This document shows, piece by piece, positions 42,357 through 50,017 of a stretch of DNA of 64,000 bases. Numbering within the stretch: position 1 is the first letter of the stretch; every line of letters begins with the position of its first letter. The notes under the pieces are model-generated. The model was not told the origin of the DNA. It saw only the letters and a program-made list of their open reading frames with translations, and did not search any database. Origin of the DNA: Wolbachia endosymbiont (group A) of Rhinocyllus conicus (lineage in GTDB: Bacteria; Pseudomonadota; Alphaproteobacteria; Rickettsiales; Anaplasmataceae); the NCBI RefSeq assembly GCF_947250775.1, contig NZ_OX366349.1, positions 372,001-436,000 on the forward strand. Direction: 5' to 3'. A program made the position numbers and the translations under genes.

Positions 42357-43355
42357 ATGGCAACCTTAAGTGTAAGAGAAGCTTTATGCACAGCGATCAG
42401 AGAAGAAATGCAAAACGACCCTGACGTGTTGATCATCGGTGAAGAAGTTGCAGAGTATGATGGTGCCTATAAAGTAACAAAAGGATTACTGAAAGAGTTT
42501 GGAGAAAATAGAGTGGTTGATACGCCTATTACCGAACATGGATTTGCTGGCCTTGCTGTTGGAGCAGCATTCGCTGGATTAAAGCCAATTGTCGAATTTA
42601 TGACTTTTAATTTTTCTATGCAGGCTATCGACCAAATCGTGAATTCTGCAGCAAAAACAAATTATATGTCAGGTGGACAACTTGGATGCCCCATAGTATT
42701 TCGTGGACCAAATGGCGCTGCAGCAAGAGTTGCTGCACAACACTCTCAATGCTTTGCATCTTGGTATTCGCATATACCGGGATTAAAAGTGATAGCACCT
42801 TACTTTGCCTCCGATTGCAGAGGTCTGCTTAAAGCTGCAATTCGTGATCCAGATCCAGTGATATTTCTAGAAAACGAGATAGCTTATGGACATGAGCATG
42901 AAGTTTCTGACTCTGAGCTGTCAAATAAAGATTATCTACTTGAGATAGGCAAGGCTGCTGTTATACGGGAAGGAAAGGATGTAACTATCACTGCTTTCTC
43001 ACTGAAATTAATGGATGCTTTAAACGCAGCAGATTTACTTTCGAGTGAAGGTATAGAAGCTGAAGTTATTGACCTCAGAACCTTAAGACCACTTGACACT
43101 CAAACTGTTATTAACTCTATTCAGAAGACTAATAGGTTAGTTAGTGTAGAAGAAGGATGGCCATTTGCAGGAATAGGAGCAGAGCTGTCAGCCGTTGTTA
43201 TGGAACAAGGATTTGACTACCTTGATGCTCCAGTTATGCGCGTAACTGGCAAGGACATCCCCTTACCTTACGCTGCGAACCTAGAAAAAAAAGCATTACC
43301 GCAAGTGGAAGATATAGTTGAAGCCGTGCATCAGGTCTGCTTTAGAAAAAAATAA
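42357..43355 (+). CDS. pdhB: Pyruvate dehydrogenase E1 component, beta subunit
   Basis: Part of the complex that oxidises pyruvate to acetyl-CoA, the main carbon entry for Wolbachia. The 332-aa protein is a transketolase-type domain (about 1-175: EEVAEYDGAYKVTKGLL, DTPITEHGFAGLAVGAAFAG, GPNGAAARVAAQHSQ) plus the C-terminal transketolase domain (EVIDLRTLRPLDTQT, VEEGWPFAGIGAEL). There is no lipoyl domain at the N-terminus, unlike the long form of some alphaproteobacteria. pdhA is not adjacent. The gene is intact and convergent with the VirB2-like pilin gene. Confidence 0.96.
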   Translation: MATLSVREALCTAIREEMQNDPDVLIIGEEVAEYDGAYKVTKGLLKEFGENRVVDTPITEHGFAGLAVGAAFAGLKPIVEFMTFNFSMQAIDQIVNSAAKTNYMSGGQLGCPIVFRGPNGAAARVAAQHSQCFASWYSHIPGLKVIAPYFASDCRGLLKAAIRDPDPVIFLENEIAYGHEHEVSDSELSNKDYLLEIGKAAVIREGKDVTITAFSLKLMDALNAADLLSSEGIEAEVIDLRTLRPLDTQTVINSIQKTNRLVSVEEGWPFAGIGAELSAVVMEQGFDYLDAPVMRVTGKDIPLPYAANLEKKALPQVEDIVEAVHQVCFRKK

Positions 43356-43357
43356 CC

Positions 43358-43714
43358 CTATTGGTTCTTTTTTGTGTCTCCTGTTCCACATTGGTCCATC
43401 AAGGAAGTATTTCCAGTGCTGCCTATACCACCCATTACTTTTGTCACAATAGTTTTAGCACCGAAAAATACAGCACAAAATATACCGAGTGCAAAAAGAG
43501 CTGGCCATGGCATTCTACCAAATATCGCAAGCAAAGCTGCACCTATTATCACTACGGTCATAAGCGGTCCGCCTATTCCCCAAACGTAGCCAATAATATT
43601 ACATATTACTTGAGCAGTTGTATCAGCATTAGTGTCAGCGGCAGCACTCCCAACATGAGAAAAAGAAATAAATAATACTATAAAAAGAATATTAAAAACT
43701 TTCCTAGGGTTCAT
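43358..43714 (-). CDS. virB2: VirB2/TrbC-family type IV secretion pilin
   Basis: The 118-aa protein has a signal peptide (about 1-26, FNILFIVLFISFSHVGSAAA) and two hydrophobic segments joined by a short loop (about 40-63, GYVWGIGGPLMTVVIIGAALLAIFG, and 67-90, WPALFALGIFCAVFFGAKTIV). A short polar tail follows. This is the architecture of major pilins of the P-type type IV secretion system. Rickettsiales keep such systems to deliver effectors. No other virB genes are nearby, as expected if this is a stand-alone pilin locus. The gene ends two bases after pdhB on the opposite strand. Confidence 0.87.
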   Translation of the reverse strand: MNPRKVFNILFIVLFISFSHVGSAAADTNADTTAQVICNIIGYVWGIGGPLMTVVIIGAALLAIFGRMPWPALFALGIFCAVFFGAKTIVTKVMGGIGSTGNTSLMDQCGTGDTKKNQ

Positions 43715-43819
43715 CCCTATACCTTAAATTTAGATATTGCAATTATACCTAAAATACTATAATTTTTAGTAAAGCTAGCATAAAGATTGAATAACAAACG
43801 GTGCCACAAAAGTAGTTGA

Positions 43820-44350
43820 CACACAACTGCACGAACATTGTAATATGGCACGATATCACATAGTAAACAATGTCATCCCAGTGCTCAGACACTGGGATCC
43901 GTTTTCTTTTTTCTAGATTCCAGCGTCACGCGCTGGAATGACAGCAGTCCTATGTCATACCGCCGCGGTATCTCTAGATCCCGCTAACACGTAGTGGGAT
44001 GACGAATTGCTTAACCGTCATACCGCCACGAACCGTCATACCGCCGCGGCGCTAACAAGTAGCAACTGTTCTCCCTCGTCATACCGCGATTCATTCGCGG
44101 TATCTCTTAGCATAGATCCCGCTAACAAGTAGCGGGATGACGAGATGCCACCGCGAACCGTCATACCGCCACGAACCGTCATACCGCCGCGGTATCTCTT
44201 AGCCGCTAACACGTAGCGGGATACTTAACCGTCATACCGCGATTCATTCGCGGTATCTCAGCCGCTAACAAGAGATCCCGCTAACAAGCAGCGGGATGAC
44301 GATTGTCAGGGTGTCATCCAAGTAGCCTCTTTCTTGTCATCCCAGTGCCC
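43820..44350. repeat. Dense cluster of Wolbachia palindromic repeats
   Basis: Nearly 0.5 kb without a gene consists of more than a dozen short hairpins of at least five families: ATCCCAGTG/CACTGGGAT, ATTCCAGCG/CGCTGGAAT, ATACCGCCGCGGTAT, ATCCCGCTAACA/TGTTAGCGGGAT (with ACGTAG or AAGTAG loops) and ATACCGCGATTCATTCGCGG. Units alternate orientation and abut each other, some nested. The inverted copy of the 33.08-kb motif lies at its left edge (about 43822-43860). Confidence 0.88.
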
Positions 44351-44463
44351 AAGCAACAAGGACAACATTGCAAATTTAGAGTTCAAAAGGGTTATTCCTC
44401 GAGAACTACTGCGTCAGAAAGCTGGCGCTGAATTTGTATATAATGTTGATCTTGGAGGTTTTT

Positions 44464-45123
44464 ATGAATAATAGTGAGAGAAAAGAGAAGTTAGAAACTC
44501 GCATTCTATCAAGTAGAGGCAGGTCTTTACTTGACCATGAGCTACTGGAACGTACTCTATCTGAATATGCAGAAGGAAGAGAAGTGGCAAAAAGGCTAAT
44601 TGAGCTCTTTAGTAGTTTAGGAAGGGTAATTAATGCTGATTTTCATGAGCTAAAAAACGTTACAGGAATGAATGATGGAGCAATAGCAAATATCTTTTGT
44701 CTGAAAGAGATTTTTGATAGAATACTGAAAGGTAAGTTAAAAAAATTGTCAATTCTTGATAATAGAGAAGAGCTACTAAAATACTTTAAAGCAGCAATAG
44801 GGCAGTCACGAAAGGAAAGCTTACGAGTGGTATACTTAGATCGAAGTGGTCATTTAATATATGAGTATATTCAAGACTGTGGAACTATAGACAGAGTACC
44901 TCTGTATGTGAGGGAAATAATAAAACAGGGATTACTGATTGATGCAGCATCTGTTGCAATTTCACATAATCATCCAAGTGGAGATATAGAACCATCAAAA
45001 GAGGATGAGGATAACACACTTACATTAGCTGCAACCTGCGAAAATGTAGGAATGAAATTGATAGACCATATAATCGTAACACAGAAGAGCCACTTTAGTT
45101 TTTATGATAGTGGTTTATTGTAA
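44464..45123 (+). CDS. radC: RadC-like JAB/MPN-domain protein (phage WO accessory)
   Basis: RadC-type protein with a JAMM metal motif: E earlier in the domain, then SHNHPSGDIEPSKED (about residues 172-186 from this start; H-x-H-x-P-S-G-D). The N-terminus has helix-hairpin-helix-like sequence (LKNVTGMNDGAIANI). Despite the name, RadC proteins are not shown to repair DNA and occur widely on phages and conjugative elements. I choose ATG 44464, preceded by GGAGG, over the upstream in-frame ATG at 44434. It begins the plus-strand WO accessory block, with a strong terminator after it. Confidence 0.9.
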   Translation: MNNSERKEKLETRILSSRGRSLLDHELLERTLSEYAEGREVAKRLIELFSSLGRVINADFHELKNVTGMNDGAIANIFCLKEIFDRILKGKLKKLSILDNREELLKYFKAAIGQSRKESLRVVYLDRSGHLIYEYIQDCGTIDRVPLYVREIIKQGLLIDAASVAISHNHPSGDIEPSKEDEDNTLTLAATCENVGMKLIDHIIVTQKSHFSFYDSGLL

Positions 45124-45134
45124 TCTGTAGACCG

Positions 45135-45168
45135 GAAGGAAAGTTCTCCAACTTTCCTTCTTTTTTTC
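45135..45168 (+). terminator. Rho-independent terminator after radC
   Basis: An 11-bp perfect stem (GAAGGAAAGTT at 45135-45145 with AACTTTCCTTC at 45150-45160) has a CTCC loop and seven following T. Confidence 0.92.
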
Positions 45169-45225
45169 ACTTCATAAATTAAAAAATTCAATATAAGCTT
45201 GAACAGCTAAAATTAGTAATAAAAA

Positions 45226-45555
45226 GTGGAATTAGGCAAAAAAATAAAGGAACTTAGGTTATACTGTGGCTTGACACAAACTGAATTAGGAAAAAGAATA
45301 GGTGTTTCATATAGACAGATACAAAGGTACGAAAATGGTTCAAATTGCATTTTAGCCAGTAGACTGTATGACTTAGCAAAAGCCCTATCGATTAATGTTG
45401 CTGATTTTTTTACTGATATGCACGCCGACTCACATGAAAGTTACGATGAAGAAATACTAAAACTAGTCAAAGGATATAACGAAATTAAGAGCAAAAGGTT
45501 ACGTAGTGTAGTTTATATATTGGTAAAATCTTTTTCTCAAAGTGATAATACATAG
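45226..45555 (+). CDS. XRE-family regulator, first of pair 1 (109 aa)
   Basis: A lambda-repressor-like helix-turn-helix fills residues 3-58: GKKIKELRLYCGLTQTELGKR, then IGVSYRQIQRYENG, with LASRLYDLAKALSINVADFF. A short helical C-terminus (EEILKLVKGYNEIKSKRLR) may dimerise. The start is GTG at 45226. Twenty-two bases separate it from the second gene of the pair. The same layout recurs at 48369-49095. Likely regulates the WO accessory genes; target unknown. Confidence 0.88.
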   Translation: MELGKKIKELRLYCGLTQTELGKRIGVSYRQIQRYENGSNCILASRLYDLAKALSINVADFFTDMHADSHESYDEEILKLVKGYNEIKSKRLRSVVYILVKSFSQSDNT

Positions 45556-45577
45556 CTAATATTACCTGATATGTAAA

Positions 45578-45940
45578 ATGACCATACAACATCCTATCGA
45601 TAAGCAAATAGCTGAAAGAATAAGAAAAAGAAGGCTAATATGTGGTTTTAGCCAAAGGGACTTAGGAAAAAAGCTTGGAATTTCATTTCAGCATATACAA
45701 GGATATGAAACTGGAGAGGTAAGGCTTGTAGTTGATAGATTGTATAATTTGGCAGAAGCTTTGTACGTTGATATGTCATATTTTTTTACCAAAGCCTCTG
45801 AAGACTTGCATGATAAGGCCTTTCACAGCGATGTAGGCAGCGAAGAAATATCAAGATTAGTAAGAGAATATAGAAAAATTAAAGATGAAACATTGCGTGA
45901 TATTGTGCATTTAGTGATAAAGGCTATTGCTAACAAATAG
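45578..45940 (+). CDS. XRE-family regulator, second of pair 1 (120 aa)
   Basis: The helix-turn-helix is at about 10-66 (IAERIRKRRLICGFSQRDLGK, LGISFQHIQGYETGE, VDRLYNLAEALYVDMSYFF). The C-terminal helix (EEISRLVREYRKIKDETLRD) parallels that of the first gene. The two proteins of the pair are themselves paralogues, so they may work as a heterodimer or once have been one two-domain repressor. The following 180 bases before the minus-strand gene contain nothing recognisable. Confidence 0.88.
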   Translation: MTIQHPIDKQIAERIRKRRLICGFSQRDLGKKLGISFQHIQGYETGEVRLVVDRLYNLAEALYVDMSYFFTKASEDLHDKAFHSDVGSEEISRLVREYRKIKDETLRDIVHLVIKAIANK

Positions 45941-46120
45941 TACAAATTTTAAAGTTCAGGTGTTTTTTATAATATAAAACACTTCTACAAGCAATACTAA
46001 TTAAAGTAAATTATTTATGGTAAATTGGATTAAGTTTTAAAAACCACTTTACTTTGTAATAGTTAACCATTTATTTCTGATATACAAGTAGCTATGTGAA
46101 ACATAGCCACTTGTCTCCAA

Positions 46121-47203
46121 TCAAGAACGTCCTACGGATGTCGTTTTGTTGTCTTTTAATTTATTCACCCAAGAAAAGGTCTCACTACTTTTAGAATTTT
46201 GGTCGCCCCACCTTCCACATCTAGTAAAACTGCCTTTTTCTACTGCTTCTTTAACAGACATTCCACCAAATAAACAACCCTTTCCTACGATTTCTCCTAT
46301 TTCTTGCAACTCGTTCCACATTTCTTCATCTTCTACCTCAACTTGTACTTGATGATAGTCTTCTGTGTCATGATATACCATTAAATTTAGCTCTCCTAGG
46401 CTAGTGCAAAGTGTTACTGTAAAAGCGCTGTTATCGGATATATCTACGTAATTTCTTTTACCGTCTTTCCCGGTTTTGACCTCAACTTCACCATCACCTA
46501 TTTTTATGATACTACCGCCAAGGTTTAAGTCTCCTTTACTTAAGCCCAAATTTTTTGCACCTTCTACAACTTTGGCAACATCAACTATGCAGCTATGTGA
46601 AAATTCAATATAGAAGGTCTTATTATCGATTTCTACATCTTCAACAGTTCCTTCTATAGTAGCGTCTTCTCCAACTTCCCTAAGTTTCTTGAGCCTACTA
46701 TATATTTGTGGCTCAATTTCTTTTTGCACTTTTTGATACATTTCAGCTATTTTCTTATCAACTTGTACATTAAAATCTGCTCCATGTAAGGCTAACTTTC
46801 TGATTATATCTTCTTGTTTATTTTCTTTGAATTCATCACGATACATCTTAAACATTGTAACGTTAGCGAAGCCAAAGCCATCTTCATTGGCAGCATTTAT
46901 TCTTATTCCTAAGTCCAAAGCTTCATCGATAACTTTACTTAACTCGTTTATATTTTTAGCTGCAATAGCTTTTTCCAGGAATTCATTTAGTTTCATATTT
47001 TCATATTCACTTAGTCTTATCCTGCATAAAGCTGATCGAAATGGATTGAGCTCCTCAGGATATGTTAAGACAGGTAATTTACTAATCTTTTTATTTGCTG
47101 TTGGAGCAGCTTTTATAAAATTAGGTAATAACCCTTCTTTTGCTATTTGCTCTACTGCTTTTAACATTTTACTAGACAATTTTTTACCATTTATTTTTTT
47201 CAT
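46121..47203 (-). CDS. Conserved-looking WO accessory protein, unknown function
   Basis: I do not recognise the family. From ATG 47203 (GAGGG just upstream; a GTG at 47215 is the alternative) the product is 360 aa. Residues about 90-155 resemble one or two weak ankyrin-like units (NINELSKVIDEALDLGIRINA; IIRKLALHGADFNVQ). The rest is a mixed alpha/beta region, rich in Glu, Lys and Val, with EGTVEDVEIDNKTFYIEFSH and NLGGSIIKIGDGEVEVKTG. There is no signal peptide or membrane span. It lies on the opposite strand to its neighbours, between RadC/XRE and a coiled-coil protein. Confidence 0.7.
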   Translation of the reverse strand: MKKINGKKLSSKMLKAVEQIAKEGLLPNFIKAAPTANKKISKLPVLTYPEELNPFRSALCRIRLSEYENMKLNEFLEKAIAAKNINELSKVIDEALDLGIRINAANEDGFGFANVTMFKMYRDEFKENKQEDIIRKLALHGADFNVQVDKKIAEMYQKVQKEIEPQIYSRLKKLREVGEDATIEGTVEDVEIDNKTFYIEFSHSCIVDVAKVVEGAKNLGLSKGDLNLGGSIIKIGDGEVEVKTGKDGKRNYVDISDNSAFTVTLCTSLGELNLMVYHDTEDYHQVQVEVEDEEMWNELQEIGEIVGKGCLFGGMSVKEAVEKGSFTRCGRWGDQNSKSSETFSWVNKLKDNKTTSVGRS

Positions 47204-47401
47204 TGTAACCCTCACTTAATCTTATTAACATTCAATCATATCGTGATAAATATTATTTAATTGTTAACATTATACGACTTATTGATTTACTGTAAATTAT
47301 AATAACAAATTTTACGGGCATTTACACTACAAAAACACATCTTGTAAAAATTATTTCAATTTCAATAAAAGTTGGGTATTGTGATTGTAAAGTTGAAAGA
47401 A

Positions 47402-48325
47402 ATGGATCTCCTGTCTTACTCCACTGAAAAGTTGAAGAAGCATTGTCAGCTACTTGATGATGAAGAAAAAATAATTCTATATGAGCAGTTGCTAGACAAG
47501 GCTAAAGACATACTTGAAAATTCAAGAGATAATGTTTCTGAACTGAAAAAGATCAGTAAAGCTGCTGTAGCAATAGAGGAAACTACCGATAAGCAGTTAC
47601 TAGAAAAGTTTAATGATGATCACCCGCTAAGAGAAGTGGACATTTTAATCTACTCTCCTCAAGGAAATACTGAATATCTATTCAGCATAGATAACTCATC
47701 AGAGCTTTATGATTTAAAAGAAGATAAAGAAAAAGCTCTTTATAATGCAGTAAAGTTAAATGATGTTGAGCTTGTAAAAAAGCTGCTAATGATCCTTTCA
47801 CCTACAGAAGTAAGTAATTTTGACACGAAATACTTGGAAGAATTGAAAATATTGCTGTCAGGAATTCACAAAGAATTGCAATTATCACAAGATATGAAAA
47901 ATTATCTTGAGAAGACGATAAAGTTCTATAGTTTTTTATGTAGTAATTTTAACTTACTAGTTACAAATCCTACTGACGTAAAAGCCATAATTGATCTATT
48001 TGCTGCTCAACCAAATATTGATTACCAAATAGATAAGCTTCTACTTTCTTTTATTGTAAGAGATGTTGAGGAAAAAAAGCTAAACTCTGAAATTAGTCAT
48101 ATGATAGAACTTCTTGAGCAACACGAAAGATTTGCTGAGCTCGAATACAAGGTTAGAAGATTAAGATCAGAGTTTGCAAGTGGCAAAAGCAGATACTCGG
48201 CTGAAGTAATACGAAATAGCATTGCAGAACGAGAAAAAGAGATGAGGGAAATTGAGAAAAAATACGTAAGGCCAAACGATTTAATTAGCAAGAGGCAGAA
48301 ATTATTAAAGCAGTTACTTTGCTAG
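47402..48325 (+). CDS. Coiled-coil-rich WO accessory protein, unknown function
   Basis: The product (about 307 aa from ATG 47402; the frame is open from a TTG at 47372) is mostly helical. There is a charged N-terminus (LDDEEKIILYEQLLDKAKDIL), a single ankyrin-like stretch (KEKALYNAVKLNDVELVKKLL, about 115-135) and a strong coiled coil at the end (about 220-300, ELLEQHERFAELEYKVRRLR and SIAEREKEMREIEKKY). No enzymatic motif is visible. The absence of a clear ribosome-binding site leaves the start uncertain, and the gene may be 5'-truncated. XRE pair 2 follows 43 bases later. Confidence 0.65.
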   Translation: MDLLSYSTEKLKKHCQLLDDEEKIILYEQLLDKAKDILENSRDNVSELKKISKAAVAIEETTDKQLLEKFNDDHPLREVDILIYSPQGNTEYLFSIDNSSELYDLKEDKEKALYNAVKLNDVELVKKLLMILSPTEVSNFDTKYLEELKILLSGIHKELQLSQDMKNYLEKTIKFYSFLCSNFNLLVTNPTDVKAIIDLFAAQPNIDYQIDKLLLSFIVRDVEEKKLNSEISHMIELLEQHERFAELEYKVRRLRSEFASGKSRYSAEVIRNSIAEREKEMREIEKKYVRPNDLISKRQKLLKQLLC

Positions 48326-48368
48326 CTTTTTCATAAAATTTGTTGTAAATTTGAATAAGAGGTGAAAA

Positions 48369-48698
48369 GTGCAATTAGGTAAAAAAATAAAACAACTTAG
48401 GTTAGATCGTGCTTTGACACAGACCGAATTGGGAAAGAGAATAGGTGTTTCGTATAGACAGATACAAAAGTACGAAAATGGTTCAAATTGTGTTTTGGCC
48501 AGTAGATTATATGATTTAGCAAAAGCACTATCGATAGATGTTGCTAACTTTTTTACTGATATGCACACTGACTCACATGAAGCTTATGATGAAGAAATAC
48601 TAAAGTTAGTCAAAGGATATAACGAAATTAAGAGCAAAAGGTTACGTAGTGCAGTTTATATATTGGTAAAATCTTTTTCTCAAAGTGATAATACATAG
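48369..48698 (+). CDS. XRE-family regulator, first of pair 2 (109 aa)
   Basis: Same length as the protein at 45226 and about nine residues in ten identical, including the recognition helix region SYRQIQKYENGSN and the tail KSFSQSDNT. GTG start with AAGAGGTGA upstream. Differences cluster in the first helix (LRLDRALTQ against LRLYCGLTQ), which might alter partner or operator choice. Confidence 0.88.
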   Translation: MQLGKKIKQLRLDRALTQTELGKRIGVSYRQIQKYENGSNCVLASRLYDLAKALSIDVANFFTDMHTDSHEAYDEEILKLVKGYNEIKSKRLRSAVYILVKSFSQSDNT

Positions 48699-48720
48699 TT
48701 AATATTACCTGATACGTAAA

Positions 48721-49095
48721 ATGACTATACAACGTCCTATCGATAAACAAATAGGTGAAAGAATAAGGAAAAGAAGGCTAATGTGTGGTTTTAGTCAAAG
48801 AGACTTAGGAAAAAAGCTTGAAATTTCATTTCAGCATGTACAAGGATATGAAAGCGGAGAGATTAGGCTTGTAGTTGATAGGTTATATAAATTAGCAGAA
48901 GTACTATCGATTGATATGTCGTATTTTTTTACCAAAGCCTCTGAAGACTTACATGATAAGGCCTTCCATAGCGATGTAGGCAGCGAAGAAATATCAAGGC
49001 TAGTGAGGGAATATAGAAAAATTGAGGATGAAACTCTGCGTGACATTGTTCATTTAGTGATTAAGGCTCTTGCTAATACAGGCTTTAAAGCATAA
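48721..49095 (+). CDS. XRE-family regulator, second of pair 2 (124 aa)
   Basis: Paralogue of 45578-45940 with the same order of motifs (IGERIRKRRLMCGFSQRDLGK, EISFQHVQGYESGE, AEVLSIDMSYFF) and the same 22-base gap from its partner. It ends four residues later (NTGFKA). Downstream, 49096-49313 is non-coding without a clear hairpin. Confidence 0.88.
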   Translation: MTIQRPIDKQIGERIRKRRLMCGFSQRDLGKKLEISFQHVQGYESGEIRLVVDRLYKLAEVLSIDMSYFFTKASEDLHDKAFHSDVGSEEISRLVREYRKIEDETLRDIVHLVIKALANTGFKA

Positions 49096-49313
49096 ATTCT
49101 CTCCTTGAGTCGTTGAAGAAAACTTAAACTTTCATTTTCTTCATCATTTTGCTTTTCTTTCACTTTGATGCGTGTAGTTATACCCTACACAAAGTATAAT
49201 GTTTTAAAAATAAAAACCTGCACCATAAAATATTGAGATTTAGAATATTAACTTATAAAGTCTTTTCGGCAGTTTTAGTGAGGGTTTATTAGCAAGGATG
49301 TTGGAGGTTAGCA

Positions 49314-49886
49314 ATGACTATATCTGAAGGTGTAATACAGCGTATAAGGCATAATGATAAGAACGCGATAGGGGGATGATTTTTTGGTCAAGGTGGCTGT
49401 GCACCATCCAGCTAAGTTTGATAGCTTAGAAGTAACAAAATTTTTAGTAAATAATAAAGGTGTAAGTTTTAACGCTAAAACTAATGACGAAAACAAGCCT
49501 ATTTATATTGCAGCTGATTTTTGAAATATCGATATTGTAAAATTTTCTCTTAATAAGGGAGTAGAAGTTGGTACAAAAGGTAAAAACAATTGGACTCCTT
49601 TGCATTATGCTACCAATAAAGGATATCTAGGAATTGTAAAGCTTCTAATAGAAAAGCAACAACAAGAATCATTTATTAATAATTCTAATATTAATAATTC
49701 TAAAACTACAGATCAGTCTACTATGCTGCCAAGGAAGGCCATTTACCATCTGTAGAATTTCTCATAGAAAAAGGAGCAAGAATTGATATTAAAAATTCCA
49801 ATAATAGATCACCATTGGAACTTGCAAATGATGGAGGACATGAAGAAGTTGAAAATTTACTAAGAACCTGTCTTGAAAGGACTTAA
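49314..49886 (+). pseudogene. Decayed ankyrin-repeat gene
   Basis: An ATG at 49314 with GGAGG upstream opens MTISEGVIQRIRHNDKNAIGG and stops. The coding signal continues in other frames: LEVTKFLVNNKGVSFNAKTND, a TGA, then NNWTPLHYATNKGYLGIVKLLIEK, a further shift, then AKEGHLPSVEFLIEKGARIDI and RSPLELANDGGHEEVENLL. At least two frameshifts and one nonsense codon break four ankyrin repeats. It is a former WO ankyrin gene. Confidence 0.82.
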
Positions 49887-50017
49887 GTAGCTAATTTAGT
49901 AAGCATAGAAGTATAGCCTTTCTTATAATAGTCCGAATGCGATAAGATATGTGTTAGCAGGCCAAATGTTGTTTTTTTACATTTTTAAGATAAGAAGTGG
50001 ATAGCTGAACTTGTTTT

